NCBI RefSeq assembly: GCF_018614095.1 | Contig: NZ_JAGGOY010000043.1 | Coordinates: forward strand, 127,246-191,245 | From: Streptomyces sp. ISL-87 | Lineage (GTDB): Bacteria; Actinomycetota; Actinomycetes; Streptomycetales; Streptomycetaceae | Length of the DNA: 64,000 nucleotides | Direction: 5' to 3' | In this document: one piece after another, positions 56,303 through 63,780 of the stretch | How positions within the stretch are numbered: position 1 is the first letter of the stretch | Layout: every line of letters starts with the position of its first letter | Translations under genes and position numbers: made by a program | The notes under the pieces: generated by a model | What the model was told of the DNA's origin: nothing | The model's database searches: none | Seen by the model: the letters and a program-made list of their open reading frames with translations, nothing else

Positions 56303-57559
56303 ATGTCCTGCCCCGCGCTGCCCGAAGGCTTCGACGCCACCGACCCCGACCTCCTCCAGGACCGGGTCCCCCTCCCGGAGTTCGCACAACTGCGGCAGAC
56401 CGCGCCCGTGTGGTGGTGCCCGCAGCAGCGGGGCGTCACCGGCTTCGACGACGAGGGCTACTGGGTCGTCACCCGGCATGCGGACGTCAAGTACGTCTCG
56501 ACGCACCCGGAGTTGTTCTCCTCCACCACCAACACGGCGATCATCCGGTTCAACGAGCACATCCAGCGTGAACAGATAGATGCCCAGCGCCTGATCATGC
56601 TGAACATGGACCCGCCGGAGCACACCCGCGTACGCCAGATCGTGCAGCGCGGTTTCACCCCGCGGGCGATCCGCGGCCTGGAGGAGGCCCTGCGCGACCG
56701 GGCCCGGCAGATCGTCGCGGAGGCGCTGGCCGCCTCGGCCGACGGCAGCGGCGACGGGAGCTTCGACTTCGTCACTCAGGTGGCGTGCGAGCTCCCGCTC
56801 CAGGCCATCGCCGAGCTGATCGGCGTACCGCAGGAGGACCGGTCCCGGATCTTCGACTGGTCGAACAAGATGATCGCGTACGACGACCCGGAGTACGCGA
56901 TCACCGAGGAGGTCGGCGCCAACGCGGCGATGGAACTCATCGGATACGCGATGAACCTCTCCGCCGCGCGCAAGGAGTGCCCCGCCAAGGACATCGTCAC
57001 GCAGCTCGTGGCCGCCGAGGGCCAGGGCAACCTGGGCTCCGACGAGTTCGGGTTCTTCGTACTGCTGCTCGCGGTCGCGGGCAACGAGACCACGCGCAAC
57101 GCCATCAGCCACGGCATGCACGCCTTCCTGACCCACCCCGAGCAGTGGGAGCTGTACAAGGCGACCCGGCCGGCCACGGCCGCGGAGGAGATCGTGCGCT
57201 GGGCCACCCCGGTGGTGTCCTTCCAGCGCACCGCCACCCAGGACACCGAGCTGGGCGGGCAGAAGATCAACGCGGGCGAACGGGTGGGGCTGTTCTACTC
57301 CTCCGCCAATCACGACCCCGAGGTCTTCGAGAACCCGGACGCCTTCGACATCACCCGCGACCCGAACCCGCACCTGGGCTTCGGGGGCGGTGGCCCGCAC
57401 TTCTGCCTCGGCAAGTCCCTGGCCATCATGGAGATCGACCTGATCTTCAACGCGCTGGCCGACGCCCTGCCCCGCCTGCGCCTGGCCGGAGAGGCCCCGC
57501 GGCGGCTGCGCGCGGCCTGGCTGAACGGCATCAAGGAGCTCCGGGTCAGCCACGGCTGA
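56303..57559 (+). CDS. cyp125: Cytochrome P450, CYP125-like steroid C26-monooxygenase
   Basis: A 418-residue P450. I-helix LLAVAGNETTRNAISHG, ExxR in EEIVRWATPV, heme-binding FGGGGPHFCLGKSLA (Cys ligand). The whole N-terminal half tracks CYP125A1 (GFDATDPDLLQDRVPLPEFAQLR, VWWCPQQRGVTGFDDEGYWVVTRHADVK, IMLNMDPPEHTRVRQI, IFDWSNKMIAYDDPEY). That enzyme hydroxylates the terminal methyl of the sterol side chain. The ATG at 56303 follows GGAG by 6 bases; divergent from fadA5, ferredoxin at 44070 a likely donor. Confidence 0.9.
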   Translation: MSCPALPEGFDATDPDLLQDRVPLPEFAQLRQTAPVWWCPQQRGVTGFDDEGYWVVTRHADVKYVSTHPELFSSTTNTAIIRFNEHIQREQIDAQRLIMLNMDPPEHTRVRQIVQRGFTPRAIRGLEEALRDRARQIVAEALAASADGSGDGSFDFVTQVACELPLQAIAELIGVPQEDRSRIFDWSNKMIAYDDPEYAITEEVGANAAMELIGYAMNLSAARKECPAKDIVTQLVAAEGQGNLGSDEFGFFVLLLAVAGNETTRNAISHGMHAFLTHPEQWELYKATRPATAAEEIVRWATPVVSFQRTATQDTELGGQKINAGERVGLFYSSANHDPEVFENPDAFDITRDPNPHLGFGGGGPHFCLGKSLAIMEIDLIFNALADALPRLRLAGEAPRRLRAAWLNGIKELRVSHG

Positions 57560-57570
57560 CCCGGAGTCCA

Positions 57571-57613
57571 GAACGGCAGGGGCCGCTCCTCCCACGCCCG
57601 GCCCCTGCCGTTC
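57571..57613. terminator. Perfect hairpin after the P450 gene
   Basis: GAACGGCAGGGGCCG pairs with CGGCCCCTGCCGTTC around a 13-base loop, 11 bases after the stop. Confidence 0.9.
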
Positions 57614-57670
57614 GCTGGTTGTGACCTTCGAACCGTTGTCCTGGCGGCGGCGGAACGGCACACTGCGCGG

Positions 57671-58036
57671 ATGAACCTTCAGGACGAGCGCGGATCCGCC
57701 GACGCTGTTGAAGCACGCTGGCAGCGACTGCCGATGACGTGGCGGCTGGTGCTCGAACGGAACGAGTCAAAAACCATGAGCCAGGGCGTCCTCGCCCTCA
57801 TCGAAGCGGCCGCCGCGCAACCGGGACTACGGCGGCTGTACCCGTTCACCAGCCAGTGGACCCTGTGGTTCAGTGCCCGTACCAGCCACCCGTTCGAGGT
57901 GGAACTGCCGGCCGTCGAGCCGCTGCGCGACGGCCGGTTCTGTGTGCGCAGCCCCAGCCTGAAGGCCGTGATCGGCGAGGCCGACACCGCGGAGGCGGCC
58001 ATCGCGCTCGTCGTGGCCCGGATTCCCCCCGCCTGA
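57671..58036 (+). CDS. Hypothetical protein (DUF6193-like)
   Basis: A 121-residue soluble protein with an alternating helix/strand pattern: VEARWQRLPMTWRLVLERNESKTMSQGVLALIEAAAAQPGLRRLYPFTSQWTLWFSART near 12-65, then FEVELPAVEPLRDGRFCVRSPSLKAVIGEADTAEAAIALVVARIP. The pattern recalls DUF6193 proteins found near Streptomyces natural-product genes. Isolated between two terminators. No function assigned. Confidence 0.6.
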   Translation: MNLQDERGSADAVEARWQRLPMTWRLVLERNESKTMSQGVLALIEAAAAQPGLRRLYPFTSQWTLWFSARTSHPFEVELPAVEPLRDGRFCVRSPSLKAVIGEADTAEAAIALVVARIPPA

Positions 58037-58119
58037 CCGGGGTGCGGTCGTCCTGCGCTGATCGCCCGAGTGGCGCGAGGGCGGATCCGGGCGGATCCTG
58101 ACAGGACGCGGCGATCCAC

Positions 58120-58164
58120 CGAAGGGGTGCCGGAGCGGTTTCAGCCCGCCCCGGCACCCCTTCG
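58120..58164. terminator. Bidirectional hairpin between convergent genes
   Basis: CGAAGGGGTGCCGG pairs fully with CCGGCACCCCTTCG around a 17-base loop. Confidence 0.88.
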
Positions 58165-58184
58165 TCACGCCGTGCCGTGAGGCG

Positions 58185-60227
58185 TTATGCCCGGGTGCGT
58201 TCCCCCGAGGATGCGCCCACTGCATCCACCCGCTCCGGGACCCGCGGCCTGGGCACGCCGACCCCGGCGGGCAGCGCGGCGCCCCGGGGCCCGGAGAGTA
58301 CGTAGACGAGCCCGAAACCGGCTCCGAAGACGAGCGCGCCGCCGACCGCGTCGAGCACCCAGTGGTTGGCGGTGACGACGATCGCGCACACCGTGATCAG
58401 CGGGTGCAGCGCCCCCAGGAGCTTCTGCCAGCCCTTCGGCGCGAGCACGACGACCACGATCCCGCACCACAGCGACCAGCCGAAGTGCAGCGAGGGCATC
58501 GCCGCGTACTGGTTGGAGATCGCGGTCATGGCCCCGTACTGCGGATTGGCCAGGTCCTGCACCCCGTGCACGGTGTCGACGAACCCGAGAGCGGGCATCA
58601 GGCGCGGCGGCGCGAGCGGGTAGAGCCAGAAGCCTATGAGCGCCAGGACGGTGCCCAGGCCCAGGGAGGCGCGGGCCCAGCGGTAGTCGCCGGGCCGGCG
58701 CCAGTACAGGATCGCCAGGATCGTCAGCGGCACCACAAAGTGGAACGACGTGTAGTAGAAGTTGAAGAACGCCTCCAGCCAGGGCGTGTTCACCACGGCC
58801 TGGTTCACGGCGTGCTCGATGTCGATGCCCAGCACCTTTTCGATCCCGTGGATCTCGCTCCCGTGCCCCTCGGCGAGGCTGCGACTGGTGGGGGCGGCGG
58901 CGCGGATGTGGGAGTAGAGCGAGTAGCCGACCCGTATCAGCAGCAGTTCCAGCAGCAGGTTGGGGCGCGACAGCACGTGCCGCCAGAACGGCAGCAGCGG
59001 CACGCGCGACCAGCGCGCGGCGGCCGGCCGCCCGTAGGCGGTCGGGACCGGCTCGCGCCAGTACGCGGACGAGCGCGGCAGGAACGGCACGGCGCAGGCC
59101 GCCGCGAGCGCGGCCAGCAGCAGCACGTTGTCTCGTACGGGGGCCAGGGCGGCCAGGTTCGGCAGCAGCACGGAGCTGGGCAGGGTCATGGCGAGGACCA
59201 CGGCCACCGGCCACACGGGCCGGTCGGCGGCCCGCGTGCCGACCTTGCCGGCCACCGCGAGCAGCACCCACAACAGCTGGTGGCGCCAGCCGGCCGGCGA
59301 TACGGCGACAGCCGCGCAGCCGGTGATGGCCACGGCGAGCAGCAGCTGGCCGTCGCGGGCGTAACGGGCCGCGCGGCGCAGGGCGATCCACACGATCCCC
59401 GCCGCGAGGGCGAGGTAGAGCAGGATCTCGGCGGGCCCCGTCAGGCCGAGCCGCAGCAGCGCGCCGTGCACGGACTGGTTGGCGAGGCTGTCCGGGGCGC
59501 CACCGAGGCCGGTGCCGGCCAGGTGCTCGACCCAGTACGTCCAGGAGTCGCGGGGCAGCGCCGCCCAGGACAGCGCGGTGGCGCCGGCGAAGGTCACGGC
59601 GGCGGTGCGCGCGGTGGGGCGGCGCCCGGCCAGCCACAGCAGCGGGGCGAAGAGCAGCAGCGCCGGCTGGAGCGCGGCGGCGAGCCCTACGAGGAAACCG
59701 GCCGGGCGGTCGCCGGGCACCCGGAACACGGCCAGGAGCACCAGCAGCACCGGCAGGACGGCGGTCTGCCCCGGCGAGGCGGCCTCGCGGACGGGCAGCG
59801 AGACCATCATCAGGGCGACCAGCACGGGCGCGGCCAGCAATGCGGTGCGGCGCGGCACCGGATCGGGCAGGCCGCGCGCGGCGACCAGCCCGACGGCGGC
59901 CACGAACAGCAGCGTGACGCAGGTCCAGGCCACCTCCAGCGAGGGGGCGGCGAGGCCGACCAGCGGCTTGAGGACCAGCCCGGAGAAGGGCGTGCCGGTG
60001 AACTGGCCGCCGTCGTAGAGCGAGCCGAGCAGGCTGCCGGGGCTCCCGGGGAGGTGGAAGTCGCTGAGCCACTCGCCCGGCGGCACGCGCAGCACCGCGG
60101 CGGCCTGTCTGAGCGCGAGAACACCCGCGACTGCCCACAGCAGGAGGCGCAGGGCCCCGAGCCTGCCGTTACCGCCTATGACCCCGGCATGTCCGTTCGC
60201 CCCGCTGTGCTCCGCCGCGTTAGCCAC
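58185..60227 (-). CDS. Bifunctional GT87 mannosyltransferase / PAP2 phosphatase membrane protein
   Basis: About 680 residues. The N-terminal two-thirds is a GT-C-type GT87 polyprenol-phosphate-dependent glycosyltransferase with ~10 helices and an early acidic loop (SLYDGGQFTGTPFSG). The C-terminal third is a PAP2_3 phosphatase with the paired motifs YAAMPSLHFGWSLW and VTANHWVLDAVGG (two catalytic His and Asp). Acts at the membrane on lipid-linked sugars. GTG 60227 chosen (GGGAGGCCGGCGAGGC upstream); the frame is open to 60296. Ends in a convergent terminator. Confidence 0.83.
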   Translation of the reverse strand: MANAAEHSGANGHAGVIGGNGRLGALRLLLWAVAGVLALRQAAAVLRVPPGEWLSDFHLPGSPGSLLGSLYDGGQFTGTPFSGLVLKPLVGLAAPSLEVAWTCVTLLFVAAVGLVAARGLPDPVPRRTALLAAPVLVALMMVSLPVREAASPGQTAVLPVLLVLLAVFRVPGDRPAGFLVGLAAALQPALLLFAPLLWLAGRRPTARTAAVTFAGATALSWAALPRDSWTYWVEHLAGTGLGGAPDSLANQSVHGALLRLGLTGPAEILLYLALAAGIVWIALRRAARYARDGQLLLAVAITGCAAVAVSPAGWRHQLLWVLLAVAGKVGTRAADRPVWPVAVVLAMTLPSSVLLPNLAALAPVRDNVLLLAALAAACAVPFLPRSSAYWREPVPTAYGRPAAARWSRVPLLPFWRHVLSRPNLLLELLLIRVGYSLYSHIRAAAPTSRSLAEGHGSEIHGIEKVLGIDIEHAVNQAVVNTPWLEAFFNFYYTSFHFVVPLTILAILYWRRPGDYRWARASLGLGTVLALIGFWLYPLAPPRLMPALGFVDTVHGVQDLANPQYGAMTAISNQYAAMPSLHFGWSLWCGIVVVVLAPKGWQKLLGALHPLITVCAIVVTANHWVLDAVGGALVFGAGFGLVYVLSGPRGAALPAGVGVPRPRVPERVDAVGASSGERTRA

Positions 60228-60347
60228 GCCTCGCCGGCCTCCCGCCCTGTTGAACGCAACCCTGACTTTGCCTGGCTGCCGCGTCTGATGCACCACACCA
60301 TTGCCTGGGAGGACGATATCTCCCGCGGGATACCTAGGATGGCGGTC

Positions 60348-60392
60348 ATGAGCATCGTGAAGATCAACAAGGGTGTCAAGGCACTCACATAG
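60348..60392 (+). pseudogene. Possible 5' stub of an antibiotic-biosynthesis-monooxygenase-type gene
   Basis: A 14-codon frame, MSIVKINKGVKALT, preceded by AGGATGG. Streptomyces ABM-domain proteins often begin MSIVKIN, but here the frame ends at once. It sits where the GC-rich backbone meets the AT-richer island that starts about 60.4 kb. It could be the cut 5' end of a gene disrupted by the insertion, or chance. 60228-60347 holds no gene. Confidence 0.3.
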
Positions 60393-60435
60393 GCCCTGAC
60401 CTGTGCCTGACCTGCCTGGGCCTGACCAGCATAAA

Positions 60436-60477
60436 AGCCCCGCCCGGCGGTCCTGCTCGCCGTCGCCGGACGGGGCT
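60436..60477. terminator. Hairpin terminating the small leftward operon at the island edge
   Basis: AGCCCCG-C-CCGGCG pairs with CGCCGG-A-CGGGGCT around a 14-base loop (one C/A internal mismatch), 19 bases past the stop of the 60497 gene. A short run of A on the left (ATAAAA) gives U residues in the leftward transcript. Confidence 0.75.
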
Positions 60478-60496
60478 GTCGTGGGAGTTCACTCCC

Positions 60497-60715
60497 TCAA
60501 TGAGAGGACGGCAACCGAAGGGCTTCGGCCACTTGCTCCACCACGTCGGCCCGGATCATCCCCAGGTGCACGTACGGAGTACCGGTGTAGGTCACGACGG
60601 GCCGCACTGCATTCCACGCCGACTCGGGAACACCGAGGGCTTCCAGCGCGGCCACGAAGGCTTCACGTGCGTCGGTGGCCCGTGAGTGCGAGTCTCGCCA
60701 AGTCTGCATGTCCAT
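60497..60715 (-). CDS. Small hypothetical protein of the accessory island
   Basis: A 72-residue protein starting MDMQTWRDSHSRATDAREAF, mainly helical at the N-terminus and ending in RADVVEQVAEALRLPSSH. The ATG overlaps the stop of the upstream gene (TGATG), giving a two-gene unit. Similar pairs occur next to XRE regulators in Streptomyces mobile regions. No function recognised. Confidence 0.6.
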   Translation of the reverse strand: MDMQTWRDSHSRATDAREAFVAALEALGVPESAWNAVRPVVTYTGTPYVHLGMIRADVVEQVAEALRLPSSH

Positions 60716-60915
60716 CACGCGGTCACCGCCTGCGCCTGGCACTCGTCGGTATGCTGGTAGAACACGACGGGCGGACCGGACGAGCGGTCCGAGTGACCCC
60801 GGCGGACGGGCTCAAGCGGCTTGATCAGCTTCTTGCAGGCGACGCAACGGTTGCCGCTCGGCGCGTAGGTCACGTACTCCCACCGACGTGCGTCGGTCGT
60901 GTTGCTGGTCGCCAT
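60715..60915 (-). CDS. Small putative zinc-binding protein of the accessory island
   Basis: A 66-residue protein. C-x2-C (NRCVACKKLIKP) and H-x3-C (FYQHTDECQA) spaced like a small treble-clef/zinc-ribbon. An ATG at 60915 has GAGGGGACGG upstream. First gene of the leftward pair and divergent from the XRE regulator, whose repeat operators lie between them. Confidence 0.6.
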   Translation of the reverse strand: MATSNTTDARRWEYVTYAPSGNRCVACKKLIKPLEPVRRGHSDRSSGPPVVFYQHTDECQAQAVTA

Positions 60916-60976
60916 GTTCGCCGTCCCCTCGAATCCGCTCGCTGCGTGGATCGTCCCGCCGGGCGAGGGCACCGCC

Positions 60977-61044
60977 TAGTGAGATCCCTAGTGGCAACCT
61001 GCGTCAGCGGAGGGGAAGAGCCCCCTCTAGTGGCATCTGTAGTG
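60977..61044. promoter_or_regulatory. Paired TAGTG direct repeats in the XRE divergent promoter
   Basis: TAGTG occurs at 60977, 60989, 61028 and 61040: two pairs, each with exactly 12-base spacing, extended as CTAGTG-NNATC-NNTAGTGGCA in both. The second pair ends 13 bases before the XRE start. Equal spacing of about one helix turn plus two bases fits cooperative binding, most simply by the adjacent XRE protein. Binding is inferred. Confidence 0.55.
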
Positions 61045-61057
61045 GCAGGCTGAGGCC

Positions 61058-62164
61058 ATGGAATTCGGGGAGCTGATGAGGGATCTCCGCAAGGCTCGTG
61101 GATGGAGCCAGGGGCGGTTAGCGTCAGCGATCAACGCGACGCACGGCACGACGCTGACACGGGAGTACGTGAGCAACTGGGAGCGTTCCAGGGTCACACC
61201 CGGAGCGTTCTACCTTGCCGCGCTGTCCGCCACGCTCGACGTACCCCTAGCTGTCTTGGAAGGCCAAGTGGATCGACGCGAGTTCCTTACCGACGTTGCC
61301 GGGGTCGCCATAGCCCCTGTCGTCGCCTCAGACCTCCTCAGTGCAGGATTCGCCGCCCGGCTGTCCGGGGGCCCGTCAGTGGACGCCTGGGAAGCCAAGC
61401 TGACGACGTACGGAACCGAGTACATGAGCCTGGGCGCTGCCGACATCCAGCGGCGCGTCAGTGCGGAACTGGTCACCGTGCAACAGCAACTCGACAACCC
61501 CCGGTTGTGGTCCGTCGCAGCCAGGCTGATGACCTTGTACGCGAAGACGTTCCCGGGGTCGGACGGGGCCAAGGCCGTCCATTGGTATCGAATGGCAGCG
61601 AAGGCAGCCGACGAGTCCGGCGACGACGACGCACGCGTGTGGGTCCGGGGACGGGCCGCCATCGCTCTCGGGTACGAGGGGGCCGCCCTGGGCGTGGCTG
61701 ACGTGCTTGCCGATCAGGCGATAGCCATCAGCGACAGACCGTCGCTCGGACTCCTGAACGCCATCTTTGGCAAGGCACACGCAGCGGCGATCCGGGGCGA
61801 CCATGCCACGGCGCGGAAGCTGCTCACCGATGGCCGGCGCGTCTTCGATCAGGCCGGATCGCACGAACAGACCTCGGACTATGCCGTCCCCTGGTGGCGG
61901 GTCAACGTGTTCATCTCCCTGCTTGCCGCCAGGCTGGGAGACGAAGCAACGGCCGTCGCAGCGCAGGAAGCGGCGAGGACCGAACTTCCATACACCCTTC
62001 CCCGCTTCGCGACGCATCTGGAGTTGCACCGGGGGCTCATGCTGGCCCGGTCCGGCGACGTGTCCGGCGGTACTGCCTACGCACGTACGGCGTTGGACGC
62101 CCTGCCGCCGAAAAAGCACTCCCTGACCCTCCGTCTGCTCATGGCCGAAGTCGAACAGTCCTGA
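61058..62164 (+). CDS. XRE family transcriptional regulator with TPR-like sensor domain
   Basis: A 368-residue regulator. HTH (FGELMRDLRKARGWSQGRLASAIN...LTREYVSNWERSRVTPGAFYLAALSATLDV) in residues 3-65. It is followed by FLTDVAGVAIAPVVA and repeated helix pairs (AADIQRRVSAELVTVQQQLDNPRLWSVAARLMTLYAKTF, RGDHATARKLLTDGRRVFDQAG, SGDVSGGTAYARTALDAL) typical of TPR. The usual signal is a small peptide or metabolite; unknown here. Codon use is less GC-rich than backbone genes. Divergent from the two small genes. Confidence 0.82.
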   Translation: MEFGELMRDLRKARGWSQGRLASAINATHGTTLTREYVSNWERSRVTPGAFYLAALSATLDVPLAVLEGQVDRREFLTDVAGVAIAPVVASDLLSAGFAARLSGGPSVDAWEAKLTTYGTEYMSLGAADIQRRVSAELVTVQQQLDNPRLWSVAARLMTLYAKTFPGSDGAKAVHWYRMAAKAADESGDDDARVWVRGRAAIALGYEGAALGVADVLADQAIAISDRPSLGLLNAIFGKAHAAAIRGDHATARKLLTDGRRVFDQAGSHEQTSDYAVPWWRVNVFISLLAARLGDEATAVAAQEAARTELPYTLPRFATHLELHRGLMLARSGDVSGGTAYARTALDALPPKKHSLTLRLLMAEVEQS

Positions 62165-62662
62165 GTCCTCGCTGAGCGGCTGCGAAACCCGTACCCACGG
62201 CGGACCGCTATCACGTTCCGGTCCCTTATCCCCCCGCTAGGGGGCACTCCCCACCCATTAACTAGGTCGTTCCGGCCCCCCTCTCCGGTCGTTTCCACAG
62301 GTCAGCGGGCCGTGGGGCGGGGAAAACGGGCTTGCACCCAGGGCGTGCATTCCGAGCTTGGGCCGGGATCGTCAGCGGGTACGGCCGGGAACTTTTGGAC
62401 CACCCTGCCTTGCCTCCATCGGGGCGAAGAGCCGGGAGCAGCCATTTCCCAGTCCGACCCTCTCGTTAATTTCGTTAGGCGACCGCGAGTTAATCGAGAA
62501 TCACTTAAAACTTCGAGCCCCTGGCTGGCTCCCCATCGGCGCAAGAGTAATTGAGGGCAGCGCAAGATCAAGATGCATAGGGGGAGGCCTGGTCGTATGA
62601 TCAATTGAGCTGCATCCTTGCGCAGAGACACCCTAAGACGATACCTGGATGAGGGGTGCTCG
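62165..62662. other. Gene-poor, lower-GC intergenic stretch in the accessory island
   Basis: About 500 bases. A CCCCC-GCTA-GGGGG hairpin (about 62231-62244) may end the XRE transcript. The rest has short open frames on both strands (for instance 62302-62631, minus) without ribosome sites or homology I recognise. A segment near 62460-62520 is AT-rich with repeated GTTAAT and CGTTA words. This is the kind of place where an attachment site or promoter for the SIR2-domain gene would lie, but I cannot define one. Confidence 0.5.
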
Positions 62663-63643
62663 ATGATCGAGATTCACGATGCCGATCTTCTCGCTGAACA
62701 GCTGATCTACAGGATCGGGCCTCGATCGAATAGGAAGATTTCCTTTGTTGTGGGTTCCGGTCTTACGCGACCTTCGATCCCGGATGTTGCCGAATACATT
62801 CACGCCATGCGTTCGAGTCTAGAGCACGACAAGGCTCACCTCGTGGGCTTGGGCAGAACCCTCGACTCCTTCGACGAGTCCCTCGATGACCACTTGTCGT
62901 CCGTCAAATATCAGAGGGCGGCTACTTTTATTCAAGGCAGCAGAGGCCACGAGTTGCTCAATGAAATAATACGCATTGGCGTTCTTCGAGCCTGTCGGAG
63001 TGACGACCTGAGGATGCTGACACGGGCAGAGGTGCGGCAGCTCGTGGCAGATGAAGCCGCCCTTGAGGATTTGGAGAAGTCTGCTGACTGGAACCTCATG
63101 GGAGGAGTTGAGGCCTTCGGGCGCGTATTGACCGCTATCAAAGATGCCGGAAAGAGTGGCCCTGTCATCACAACCAATTTTGATCCACTCATTGAGCTTG
63201 CCATTCAGCGGGCGGGCGGGCAATTCGACACACAGTCCATGGACTCCATAGACGGGAGAATACCTCCACCCCTCCAACATTCCGCGATCAGCGTGATACA
63301 TGTGCATGGATATTGGCGTCAGGGGGAAACCCTACACACGCAATACCAGTTGTCACGGGCCAGGACCAAGCTAGCTGCCTCACTTGAAGATCGGCTCCGA
63401 GGAAACTATGTTGTCGTGGTAGCTTACGGAGGTTGGCGCGACGTATTCACCAGATGCCTCATGGGGTTCCTGAGTAGGGGAAACTGCATGGGTATGGCGC
63501 TGTCGTGGGGTTGGCATGGCGAGCTGGAGCAGAAGGATTTCCGAGTCGGGATAAAGGCTCAGCTCGCCAGGCTTGCGTGCGTTTCTCACTACGGAGGGAT
63601 CGACACCAATACCATCTTCCCCAAAATTCTTAGCGGGCTCTGA
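62663..63643 (+). CDS. SIR2-like NAD-hydrolase-domain protein, possible anti-phage effector
   Basis: A 326-residue SIR2-fold protein. NAD loop VVGSGLTRPSIPDVAEYI (residues ~29-46), VITTNFDPLIELAIQ (Asn/Asp, ~170), HVHGYW (His-Gly, ~213) and YVVVVAYGGWRDVFTRCL near the C-terminus match defence-type SIR2 domains (ThsA, DSR, SIR2-APAZ) rather than zinc deacetylases: no Cys4 zinc module. ATG 62663 follows GAGGGG. Much lower GC than the backbone, with AAT/ATA/TTT codons. No fused sensor domain, so trigger or partner is unknown. Confidence 0.75.
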   Translation: MIEIHDADLLAEQLIYRIGPRSNRKISFVVGSGLTRPSIPDVAEYIHAMRSSLEHDKAHLVGLGRTLDSFDESLDDHLSSVKYQRAATFIQGSRGHELLNEIIRIGVLRACRSDDLRMLTRAEVRQLVADEAALEDLEKSADWNLMGGVEAFGRVLTAIKDAGKSGPVITTNFDPLIELAIQRAGGQFDTQSMDSIDGRIPPPLQHSAISVIHVHGYWRQGETLHTQYQLSRARTKLAASLEDRLRGNYVVVVAYGGWRDVFTRCLMGFLSRGNCMGMALSWGWHGELEQKDFRVGIKAQLARLACVSHYGGIDTNTIFPKILSGL

Positions 63644-63780
63644 CAGCATTGCCTGTTTGGAGGCCTCGAATGGGGGAGGATGCCAACGCTGGGACTGCAC
63701 CCCTGATCGCAGTGCTCAGGGCTGGAAAGCAGGAGACCACCCACCCGGCGGCGTAGGCGGCCCTCCGGAGCGGGGTTGTG

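Noticed and set aside
60228..60500. tRNA attachment site at the island's left edge
   Set aside because: No cloverleaf or T-loop GTTCGAATC-type sequence was seen; any insertion site must be elsewhere or in a protein gene.
62302..62631. Minus-strand 109-codon frame in the island
   Set aside because: Weak start context, mixed composition and no recognised domain; could be a decayed gene but not supportable.
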